In this document: positions 42,601-50,610 of the stretch, piece by piece
Layout: each line of letters starts with the position of its first letter
Numbering within the stretch: position 1 is the stretch's first letter
NCBI GenBank assembly: GCA_905221615.1
Contig: CAJNDT010003301.1
Location: 683,255 to 747,254, forward strand
Length of the DNA stretch: 64,000 bases
Direction of reading: 5' to 3'
DNA from: Symbiodinium sp. CCMP2592
Lineage: Eukaryota > Sar > Dinophyceae > Suessiales > Symbiodiniaceae
The notes under the pieces: generated by a model
Database searches by the model: none
The model's input: only the letters and a program-made list of their open reading frames with translations
What the model was told of the DNA's origin: nothing
Translations under genes and position numbers: made by a program

Positions 42601-45573
42601 CAAATTGGCTTGCGCCAGATGCTTGAGGGCAAGGATTTGCTTGCTGCACCGGCCAAGGTACCCGAGAAACCAACGCCTAACGCAGCTCCATCCGCAAAGG
42701 TCAAGGCTTCGCCGACCAAGCCGGATAAAGCAACACCTGTACTACCTCAAAGCAAAGCGAAGAGTCATGCGAAGACCAAGCCAAAGCCCAAGAAGAAGAC
42801 GAGGAGTGAGTCAGCGGACAACAGAGGTGACAAAAGCAAGAAGCAAATCCGCTGCAAGTTCCATTTCACAGATGCAGGGTGTCGAAATGGTGATAAGTGT
42901 CCATTCAGTCACTCGAAGAAGACTCCAGAGCGACCCTTCACGCCGAGGACGAGAACTCCAAGTCCATCTGGAGGAGGAGGAAACAGGATATGCTACTCGT
43001 TCAAGAACACAGGCTCGTGCTCAAGAGAGAATTGTCCTTTCAAGCATGAGGCAGCAGCTACCCCAGCTCCGGAACCAAAGGCAAAAGCTAAAGCTAAATC
43101 CGAAGCGAAGGCAGCTCCAGCGAAGCCGAATGCCAAGGCCAAGGCACTCCCTGCGGCACCCGCCATCAGATTGTGTCGAAGGTGGAATCCATCAGCTCCG
43201 GCTATATGGAAGCGATCTTCAAGACAAGATGAGGAGGAGTCAGATTGTCCATCCGTTGACAGCGACGCTGATTCGGATTGTTCAACAGATGACGAATCCT
43301 CGGGAACGACTACGTCGACCCGAAAAGAGATAAAGCGTAATGTGACGTTCGCCGATGACGTGAAGTTCATTTCTTCGTGTCCTAGAAGATCGAAGAAAGA
43401 CAAAGAGCGGAAGGTGAAGTACGTCGACATGGAAGCGTTTATCAATGATGAGGACCGCGCCGTGAGCTTGGAATTCGCCAAGCACAAAGCGAGATTGAGG
43501 GCACAGATCATGAGAGACATGGTTGACGACGATGATGATCAATGCGGAGATCGAGTTTCATTCGTACGAATCCCAGGAACGCCTCGAGTGGAAGAAGTTT
43601 CTTTCTACGACGGTGAGGATTCCATCGTTGAGCGCGAACTCGATGCTGCACACAGCAAACGGATCATCAATCAAGGCGTATTCAAATGCATGGTTCAACC
43701 AGTCATCCTCAAGAAGAAGATCAAGTTTCTCATGGACACTGGGTGTGGTCACGACCTCATATCTCAGAAGAAGATCGAGAAGCACAGTCTCGAAACACTC
43801 GTGACTCCAGAGCCCATATCATTTCAGACAGCCAATGGAATCACCGATACCGATCTCGTGTCGAATTTCCAGACTGAGTCGTTCGAGGAACCAATCAACG
43901 CTTATGTGTTGGATGACACACCGTCGGTGCTTTCCATAGGCAAGAGATGTATGAACTTCAACTACGGGTTTGTGTGGCCACCCGGAAGGGAACCATTCAT
44001 GATCAACCCGCAGGGCAAGAGAATATCTCTGTTCGTGAACGGTGACATCCCGTACGTTCGTGCCGGGAGTTCTAAGTCATTGGTTCATGATGATCCGGAG
44101 GCCAAAGCGATCACCGAAATCTTCAAGGGTGCGCTAACAGCGGGCAATGTTGACGTCAGCGTCGCAGCTGCCGCTGAAGCTGCACCGAGCGAGATTGAAG
44201 CAGAAGAAGAAGGTGACGATCATGAACGACCTCCTGATCCTGAACCCCAAGAACCTCCTATAGAAGAAGTACCAGAGTCCGAGGCCGGACGACCTCCGGA
44301 CGACGACGAAGGAAAAGGAGTGGGTGAAATTCCATTGGATGGTGATGATGAGGTGATCATTGATGTGGAAGGCGACGGTGCGCCGAGCCGCAAGGCCAGG
44401 GTCGGAACACTGAAAGCCGAAGCCAAGACGTTGGCACATCTGTGTACCCACCGTTACCGCAATCCATATTGCGAATCGTGCATACGCGCGAAGATGAAGC
44501 ACTTGCGAACACAACGAGGTGCGTTTCAACGTGTGATCAAACACTGGGGAGATCTTGTGACGTTCGACTTCCTTGACATGCGCAAGGCCGCCGAAGCAGG
44601 CATCGGACTCGATGACGGAGCACGTGAAGTTCTAGTCATCAGAGATATCGCCACCAAAATGATCGCAGCGATTCCCACGGCTTCAAGGAGTACTGACGAG
44701 GTCGTCATGGCCATCAGACGTCTAATGGGAAGACGCAAGATTCATATGGCGTACAGTGATGAAGCACCAGAGTTCGATTCAGCTATGGCGCAGTTGAAGA
44801 TCGTGATAGATCATTCCCTTCCAGGGAAACCCAGTAACAATTCACTCGCTGAACGATCAAATCAAGAAGTGATCAACACAGTCGCAGCATCCATGCTACA
44901 CGCCGGATTGCCCGCTCAATACTGGTCCTTTGCGCTTAATTGCGTGATGCAGAACCTCAACGTTGAAGACGTGGAGGGCGATGGTGATTCAGCATGGAAG
45001 CGAATGACTGGAAAGGACTTCGAGGGAAAAGCCATACCCTTTGGGGCCAAAGTCTTCTTCAAGCCGACGGACACAAGGCCGAAGACATATGGCAACAAAT
45101 TCGATCCAAAGGGGATTCCAGGCATTTTTGCCGGATACATCATCACTGCTGGTCAAGGATGGTCCAAGAAGTATCGCGTTTGGGATATGAAGGAATTTGC
45201 CAACGCGAACTTGTCGATGGACGCATCTGTTCCCAGGAAGTTGATGAGACCGTACGAGACAGAAGTTATCTACTTCCCAGAGGAGATAACGTTTCCCCTG
45301 AAAGCCGAGTACGAAAGGATGAATTCAACCATTGAGGGACTAAGGGACAACGTTGACCTCGCTGGCAAGGAGATAAAAGACGTCGATGACGGTGATGACG
45401 GTCCGCCCGGAGGAAATGGTGGCGACGGGGATGATGATGATCAAAATGGACTTCTTCCTCCACCGGATCCCGGAGAAGATCCTGACTTACAGGACATAGA
45501 TCCATCTGACATAGAGACGGAGCCGCCGGCGAAGTCTTCAAGTCAGCAGAACATGAAGCTATTGATGCCATAG
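39601..45573 (+). CDS. Gag-protease-integrase polyprotein of the giant element
   Basis: 1,990 aa. Residues about 1-180 are basic and Ser-rich; about 185-470 form a long coiled coil rich in Glu/Gln; about 690-770 are acidic. About 780-1,000 look like a copia Gag capsid region. Two CCCH zinc fingers follow, C1085-x8-C-x5-C-x3-H1104 and C1131-x8-C-x4-C-x3-H1149, in the position where copia elements usually carry a CCHC knuckle. The protease site is FLMDTGCG (D1379). Integrase has HLCTH...CESC (1613-1627) and a candidate catalytic triad D1656, D1720 (YSDEAPE), E1751 (LAERSNQE). The D-to-E spacing of 31 is a little short for the family. The frame ends in TAG at 45,571, while the next ORF is open in the -1 frame from 45,510. 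Acts in virus-like particle assembly and integration. Confidence 0.9.
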   Translation: MNSGSSQDTTMTFGADVAAPAVGESTADDTVVQSVDSSTEDDKGQSSALAIAKAVPKGKAKSLPRASTPSRPTSTGSRTGKASERRAEASGFQAPRTTSRAKDKGVKTLEKKSRPSSSRSSSARSRTSATRGRDKSMTWNRMVTNQPRDADDLDMTLDTIPARGDASSVTTPAIADGPNAYQELTISQQLEASNLAQQMYYRSQMQEYEGVVQTLMDKIKEMQQEDEGSGIRIEELERQRDHACLAMRHINNVNQEMKRDYETALFRMDEQNSAQQRQAHAVAEELAQQLHVFRTEAATNFVQLEARAQGDGELMAREYERLTHELHEHARENLVLRSNTASSEQALQAMQERFHLVKNQELRAVNEIQGLAGNSAAIDQERFRLRERLGEEEEYRKMAVKRMQEAEDRLHQNEDHARRSLPTLHDELSELRKTLKAQEDLQARTRSELEAARNSNYGGATRPSSMPMSSRTTESGWEHIGKEVVPAFSVGGEVRSPEIRSPSQVSPVAKEKFAFSESDKDKNLVMDGIPFTGGNFFTGRSSMPIVADAMPEHYVPGISSPALARSTPSAATLFGIPSGFHGKSDAAAVRDRQLRELLEDRGMLGSKSTASASSSRPVGVDGITASTKGNDLIGPPIAYDDSIHEARRRQIEKEVAERYEEKIADLRSEVLKAQKAEQRLRADRDEWKLFAETIQEDNGDDDGDEAGDENEDGEHDEGTGTGYDPPDPPDDDDDKKKSGGGKPESDPGSHARDPDGDADPEVTEVRISRREADKVTVPPWPTLTHLNNWRSVCTANVLGASADPHHEDWMLWLAPAFNPFPDVEALNDSGHKKFKSIDVKLGIAMVAMLRAGGDKSADLYLEVNRKANDYISRPDGKIIKGRQIIAMMYESFRTHDRLDMIITLEYLVKLQYQGDNKLHTFKQTWLEVLGRMRPEDIPSKTALRDCLYSKIKDSPAMKMELGMHYEHLPYNHEDRSYDNLMKIIDRTIMRRREQSNLTQTQIGLRQMLEGKDLLAAPAKVPEKPTPNAAPSAKVKASPTKPDKATPVLPQSKAKSHAKTKPKPKKKTRSESADNRGDKSKKQIRCKFHFTDAGCRNGDKCPFSHSKKTPERPFTPRTRTPSPSGGGGNRICYSFKNTGSCSRENCPFKHEAAATPAPEPKAKAKAKSEAKAAPAKPNAKAKALPAAPAIRLCRRWNPSAPAIWKRSSRQDEEESDCPSVDSDADSDCSTDDESSGTTTSTRKEIKRNVTFADDVKFISSCPRRSKKDKERKVKYVDMEAFINDEDRAVSLEFAKHKARLRAQIMRDMVDDDDDQCGDRVSFVRIPGTPRVEEVSFYDGEDSIVERELDAAHSKRIINQGVFKCMVQPVILKKKIKFLMDTGCGHDLISQKKIEKHSLETLVTPEPISFQTANGITDTDLVSNFQTESFEEPINAYVLDDTPSVLSIGKRCMNFNYGFVWPPGREPFMINPQGKRISLFVNGDIPYVRAGSSKSLVHDDPEAKAITEIFKGALTAGNVDVSVAAAAEAAPSEIEAEEEGDDHERPPDPEPQEPPIEEVPESEAGRPPDDDEGKGVGEIPLDGDDEVIIDVEGDGAPSRKARVGTLKAEAKTLAHLCTHRYRNPYCESCIRAKMKHLRTQRGAFQRVIKHWGDLVTFDFLDMRKAAEAGIGLDDGAREVLVIRDIATKMIAAIPTASRSTDEVVMAIRRLMGRRKIHMAYSDEAPEFDSAMAQLKIVIDHSLPGKPSNNSLAERSNQEVINTVAASMLHAGLPAQYWSFALNCVMQNLNVEDVEGDGDSAWKRMTGKDFEGKAIPFGAKVFFKPTDTRPKTYGNKFDPKGIPGIFAGYIITAGQGWSKKYRVWDMKEFANANLSMDASVPRKLMRPYETEVIYFPEEITFPLKAEYERMNSTIEGLRDNVDLAGKEIKDVDDGDDGPPGGNGGDGDDDDQNGLLPPPDPGEDPDLQDIDPSDIETEPPAKSSSQQNMKLLMP

Positions 45574-48500
45574 GAGACAAAAGACTCGAAGAACTAGACG
45601 AAGAGCTGGGTCTACGTGCAGCACCGCCTCCTTCTGAACCAAAGGTCACTGGGAAAGATCGACGATCGCCCCGCGAAGTCGGTCCAACCGGTAGACTCAT
45701 CCCCGAAGGAGACATCGAAGAACCTGGAGAGATTATCAAGATCTTGAAAGAAAAGAAGTTGGCTCCCGAGGAGATTGAACATTGGAGTACGGGGAAGAAA
45801 GGGGACGGCATTGTATATCTCACCGATGACGGTGAAGCCTGCAAGATCGACAAAAGGGGAGTTCCGTATAAGATCCGAAGTGACGGTCGACGAACTCTTC
45901 CTACACGGCGACCTATCCATTCTTATTCTCCGGAAGCATGGAAGAAGATGAGCGAAACGGAGAAGAAGGCAGCATACAAGAAAGAAAAGCGAGACAAAGC
46001 TCGAGTTGCCAAGAAAGACCGGAAGAAGGCTGTGATAGGAAAGAAGATAGTTACCAAGATTTTGGACAACATGATCTTTCCCAAGATTGTCCCATGTGAA
46101 GAAATTGATCTGCAACTCAACGTGTCCATTGATGACGACGATGGTTGGTCATGGGCACAGTCCTATGTGGATCAATACACACAAGAACAATTCTTGGCAG
46201 ACGTCGTGCCGGCCGTTCCGGCGCACATGGTCATGGATGACAACTGGATTCCTTCTATGCCGTGTACGACTTCTCACAGAAACGTACATCGGGAAAAGAA
46301 TCATGCAGGAGGATCGTGCTTCAATGCCATGGTCACTCGACCCGTCACACGCAAGGAGATGATCAACAATCCCAAGGCCATGGAAGCTTTCATGAAAGAA
46401 TGGAAGGGATTGTGGGACCAAGAGGTGTTTGACTTCTCAACTACGCGTGAATATGACGACGTCGTCGCTGAGGCAAAGAAGAAAGGTGAGAAAGTACACA
46501 TGGCGCGAGTACATGGACTGATATACGAGAAGAACTATCAGCTCAAAGAGGACGATCCTGCCAGGAAGTTCAAAGGGCGAGGTGTACTACTCGGTGATCA
46601 GGTCAAAGACCAGAACATGGAAGCCGCATTGTTTCAGGATTTGGGGAATTCCCCGGCTACGTTTGACGCCTCACGGTGGGCAGATTATTACGGATGCCTT
46701 CCTGGCAACGATGTCCAGATGGCGGATGCTATCCAAGCATACATTCAGGCAAGACTGTCGGGTACTCCATGTTGGGTTGAACTGCCTGATGAAGCCTGGC
46801 ATCCATCTGCGAAACGGCATAAATTCCGTAGGCCTGTATGTCGCCTGATCAAAGCTCTATATGGACATCCTGACGCAGGAACCATGTGGGAACAACATTG
46901 CCATACCGCGGTACAGAAAGTAGGATTCAAGCCACTTGGCGATGAATGGCCATCATTGTATTTCCACCCGCAAATGAAGCTCTTGCTTGTCATCTACGTG
47001 GATGATCTCAAGATGGCAGGACCCAAAGAGAATCTACCCAAGGGCTGGGACATGCTGCGCCAAGAACTTCGATTGGAAGAAGAAACGCCACTGGGCTTGT
47101 ATCTGGGTTGTCGCATCTCCAAGGGCGAGGCAACGTTGCATGACAAAACGAAGGTGCAGACCGTTACCTACGACATGGAGACGTACCTGGACATGACAGT
47201 CAAGAAGTACTGCGACGTGACTGGGTTCGATCCGACAAAATTCAAGACGGTACCATCGCCGAGTCCGGCTGAGGAGACTAAGAATCACCCAGCTCGCGCT
47301 CCGGCACAGTCAGGTAAAAGCCATCGATGCACGTGGTGTGGACACACCATGCCTGTTGATAAGGATGGTCGGCTCGTTCCGCCTCCACCTATTCCCAAGG
47401 CGCCCGAGGAAGAGGAAATCAACGAGGCTAATCGCGGTGCACTTGCTCCGCAGGCAGCCAGCATTCTCATGAAATTGCTTTATGCCGCGCGCATTTGCCG
47501 CTTTGATCTTCTGCGCAGTATCAACAATCTCGCACGCAAGATCACGAAATGGACCAAGAAGGAGGATGCTCTTCTTCATCATCTCATGGCCTATGTGCAC
47601 CAGTCCAAACATCACATGATGATTGGATGGGTCGGGAACTCCTTGGAGGACTCGTCCATCGGGCTGTTTGCAGATGCGGACTATGCAGGTTGTGGAGAAA
47701 GTTTGAAATCTACCTCCGGTGCTCACTTGCACATTCAAGGTTCTCATACACGATTTCCCTTGGCGGGACTTAGCAAAAGGCAGGGATGCTTGAGTCATTC
47801 CACACCTGAGGCCGAGATTGTCGCGGCCGACTTTGCCATGTCACGTCTTGGATTGCCTGCTATCACGTTGTGGCAGCAGCTTGGGGGGCAAGACCCCAAC
47901 TTCGTCTTCTACGACGACAACCAGACCATGATCGGGGTGATTCGCACGGGCAAGAATCCGACTATGCGTCACTTGGAGCGTACCCACGGTATCTGCATTG
48001 GATGGATGCATTCTATCTTTCAGGAAGGTTACGTTTCTCTTGCCTATGAGGTCACTGCCAAGATGTCAGCGGACATACACACCAAGTCGTTCAAGGATTC
48101 CGTGTCCTGGACACATGCGTGTCAGCTCATCAACATCTTTCCGCCGGATCTCATCGGCTCCCAAGAGATTATGGATCTGATGCGCCCTACTCATACCCAA
48201 AGCACAGATGAGAAGGGTCAGCAGCACTACTCGTTCAAGAGCGAGGTGCCTTGTTTTCCTTACACGCAGACGCCGATCCTCCCTCAGGTGTTGTATCGCG
48301 CTGGATTGTCGAGTAAGGAAGGCTTGCAAGAACATGACAGTGTGGACCCCATCCTGGTTGTCAAGTTCCCGCGCATGTTGCGGGGGCCGCCTTCCGCGTT
48401 GCCGCCTGGTCGTTACCTTCGGTCGACTTGGATTCTTCGTGAAGGGCAGTGGCACCAGCTGGAGGACCGTGCTGCTATCCTTGACACACCGGGCAAGTTC

Positions 48501-50498
48501 GACCGCTATGTGGAGCGTGCTGTGTTTCAGTACCATCCGGTACGGGGGCATTTGCGCCCCGCCGCCATTGCGGACGTCCTTGCGCCGCCGTTTTTGCCTC
48601 CTCCTGAACCGCCTCTAGGCCAGTCTTATGTGCGCGCCCTGCCCGCCAAATGGCGAGCGGTGGTTGTCACACTGGCGCGTGCCATCCATGGGGGGTACCA
48701 GGGCTTTACATTGCACCAGGGCTTTTGTTTCAACGGCCAGTCCAAAAGTCAAGCCTCTCAATTTGGTTATGACCAATGGTCGTCGGTGTACGAGGATGTA
48801 TGGCATGATGCGGCGGAACAGAAAAGGGAATATCAAGGATATGATGGAGCAATTGTGCCTCACGTGGTCAATTTCGCCGAAAACAAACCCAAGGAGGGCC
48901 TGGTGATCCAATTCCTCGACCACGATGGAAGGTTGGTCCATACTTACAAGAATCCTTACAGCCGGTGGAAGTACCGTATCACTATCAAAGATGCTCCAAA
49001 GGCAGTGACGGTGTGGACATTGATAGGAGTCGATGAGGAGAACTGGTGGAATGAGTATGCTCCAGGCAAGGATTGCATCGCCCAGCATGCTCCCGATTCT
49101 CACTACGACCCTGGGCTGCAAGTAAATGTTCTGAGTATGGGGCGAGAAGTTGACGACGCCATGTGCGCCTACCTCTTTGATGTGGTGGAAGCAAGGAAAG
49201 ACAACCCTAACTCCGTGATCTTCATTGGTGCAGGGGTGTTGGGCAAGAATTCGTGGCTGAGTCGGAAAATCGCTGACAACCCTGAAAGGGCCAAATTGCG
49301 GACAGACTACCCATGGGGGGAGGTCGTCCAAAGAATTGCGCGCAGAGCGGCATCATGGGGGTTCCAAATCATCATCGAAGTACCTCCTCGAGTACCAGTC
49401 CAGGAAACCAAGCAGTACAAGGGACTTCAGGAAGATGCCATGTGGAAGAGCATCAAGATCCAAGGATGCACTCACGGGCAACGTTATACCTTTCGGGATC
49501 CTGTATCTCCCGGAACCGCCGTTGAGCTCGGCTACTGCAAGGATGAATGGGAGTACATTGCCGCAAACGTCGCGTTGCATCCTAAGTCGTCTGATGTGTG
49601 CTCGTCCAAACATTTGCACATGACTGATTCGGACGCTAAGGATCGATCTGATAAATGCGAGTTGACTAGCCAAATATCCAGGAGATTGCTTAAAGCCTTG
49701 AAATTTCAGGCAACGGGCGATGGGAGATTGGTAGCCATGCCGTCGAAGGCTGGTGGACGAAAGCCAGACCGCATGATTGTTGACCTCTGTGGCTTGGGTA
49801 ATGGCTACGCCGTGCCTAAGTCCACTAAGGGTTGCTCTCGCATAACTTGCAAGGAGCTGATCGGCTCCAAAGCCGATGAGGACAACCTTATCGGTACGAT
49901 GAAGGATGCGTGCCGGAACGACCTGCGCACACCTGTGCTATTCGTGGCATCGCTTTTGCGATCAGGTGCTGGTCCTGGAAGTAGTGAAGGGGCTTGCGTG
50001 GGGGGTGAGAAACGTTCCGGTGGGAAGTACAAGGTTTTCAGAAGTGTCTTGAAATCTCTCAAACGCCTGCTGAAGAAGTGTGCGGAATTTTCCGACGTCT
50101 ATTTTTCGCTTGACATGCCTTCTTCATGTTCATGTTGGTCTTGGCCAGAGTTGCATGCTCTTGTTTCAAGTGGCAAGGTGACGAAGGTTAAGGTTGATGA
50201 TCATGTTGGTGCTGGTGGCGATGGTGGTGGACGCAGGATCATGTTCTCTAACATGCCTGAAGCGGATCGTTTGATGGTGAGACCGGATGATTGCTTGGAC
50301 CATGATTCGAAGAGCAGTTTGTCGCAGCGCATTGATGTCTCATGGCGGTCAATTGCGAGGAATGTTCGCAGCCTTGTTCGAGCTCATGTCAGTGTCAGTC
50401 ATGTTGCACATGAATCTGAGGACATTGCATGGCAGCAACATCAGTGTGTAGACGCTGATGAAGGGGCTATTAGACAGCCCCAACTAAGGAACAACTAA
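45510..50498 (+). CDS. Reverse transcriptase-RNase H ORF with a ~750-residue extension
   Basis: The first ATG is at 45,744 (1,584 aa from there), but the frame is coherent upstream to 45,510 and overlaps the preceding ORF by about 60 bases in the -1 frame, suggesting fusion by frameshift. Numbering from 45,744: a copia RT with RLIKALYGHPDAGTMW (canonical SLYGLKQAPR.W region) and catalytic YVDD at 418-421, then RNase H with D644 (ADADYAG), E689/E691 (STPEAEIVAAD) and D724 (YDDNQ). RNase H ends near residue 830. The remaining ~750 residues are not standard for copia and include segments such as VVVTLARAIHGG, FAENKPKEGLVIQF and IDLCGLGNGYAV-like text. I do not recognise this extension. A TAA-terminated end is followed by a 112-base gap. 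Confidence 0.88.
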   Translation, partial: HRDGAAGEVFKSAEHEAIDAIGDKRLEELDEELGLRAAPPPSEPKVTGKDRRSPREVGPTGRLIPEGDIEEPGEIIKILKEKKLAPEEIEHWSTGKKGDGIVYLTDDGEACKIDKRGVPYKIRSDGRRTLPTRRPIHSYSPEAWKKMSETEKKAAYKKEKRDKARVAKKDRKKAVIGKKIVTKILDNMIFPKIVPCEEIDLQLNVSIDDDDGWSWAQSYVDQYTQEQFLADVVPAVPAHMVMDDNWIPSMPCTTSHRNVHREKNHAGGSCFNAMVTRPVTRKEMINNPKAMEAFMKEWKGLWDQEVFDFSTTREYDDVVAEAKKKGEKVHMARVHGLIYEKNYQLKEDDPARKFKGRGVLLGDQVKDQNMEAALFQDLGNSPATFDASRWADYYGCLPGNDVQMADAIQAYIQARLSGTPCWVELPDEAWHPSAKRHKFRRPVCRLIKALYGHPDAGTMWEQHCHTAVQKVGFKPLGDEWPSLYFHPQMKLLLVIYVDDLKMAGPKENLPKGWDMLRQELRLEEETPLGLYLGCRISKGEATLHDKTKVQTVTYDMETYLDMTVKKYCDVTGFDPTKFKTVPSPSPAEETKNHPARAPAQSGKSHRCTWCGHTMPVDKDGRLVPPPPIPKAPEEEEINEANRGALAPQAASILMKLLYAARICRFDLLRSINNLARKITKWTKKEDALLHHLMAYVHQSKHHMMIGWVGNSLEDSSIGLFADADYAGCGESLKSTSGAHLHIQGSHTRFPLAGLSKRQGCLSHSTPEAEIVAADFAMSRLGLPAITLWQQLGGQDPNFVFYDDNQTMIGVIRTGKNPTMRHLERTHGICIGWMHSIFQEGYVSLAYEVTAKMSADIHTKSFKDSVSWTHACQLINIFPPDLIGSQEIMDLMRPTHTQSTDEKGQQHYSFKSEVPCFPYTQTPILPQVLYRAGLSSKEGLQEHDSVDPILVVKFPRMLRGPPSALPPGRYLRSTWILREGQWHQLEDRAAILDTPGKFDRYVERAVFQYHPVRGHLRPAAIADVLAPPFLPPPEPPLGQSYVRALPAKWRAVVVTLARAIHGGYQGFTLHQGFCFNGQSKSQASQFGYDQWSSVYEDVWHDAAEQKREYQGYDGAIVPHVVNFAENKPKEGLVIQFLDHDGRLVHTYKNPYSRWKYRITIKDAPKAVTVWTLIGVDEENWWNEYAPGKDCIAQHAPDSHYDPGLQVNVLSMGREVDDAMCAYLFDVVEARKDNPNSVIFIGAGVLGKNSWLSRKIADNPERAKLRTDYPWGEVVQRIARRAASWGFQIIIEVPPRVPVQETKQYKGLQEDAMWKSIKIQGCTHGQRYTFRDPVSPGTAVELGYCKDEWEYIAANVALHPKSSDVCSSKHLHMTDSDAKDRSDKCELTSQISRRLLKALKFQATGDGRLVAMPSKAGGRKPDRMIVDLCGLGNGYAVPKSTKGCSRITCKELIGSKADEDNLIGTMKDACRNDLRTPVLFVASLLRSGAGPGSSEGACVGGEKRSGGKYKVFRSVLKSLKRLLKKCAEFSDVYFSLDMPSSCSCWSWPELHALVSSGKVTKVKVDDHVGAGGDGGGRRIMFSNMPEADRLMVRPDDCLDHDSKSSLSQRIDVSWRSIARNVRSLVRAHVSVSHVAHESEDIAWQQHQCVDADEGAIRQPQLRNN

Positions 50499-50610
50499 GG
50501 TCTGACCAGACGGATCGGGGAAGGGTGCCTCTTACGGAGAACCCGGAACCGTGAAGTCGAGTAGGGTGTAGGGACTTCCCTCCTACGGAGGAAGGACCGA
50601 AACCCGAGCC

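Noticed and set aside
45500..45575. Canonical -1 slippery heptamer at the integrase/RT junction
   Set aside because: No X XXY YYZ site lies in the 61-base overlap, so a standard retroviral frameshift cannot be claimed.
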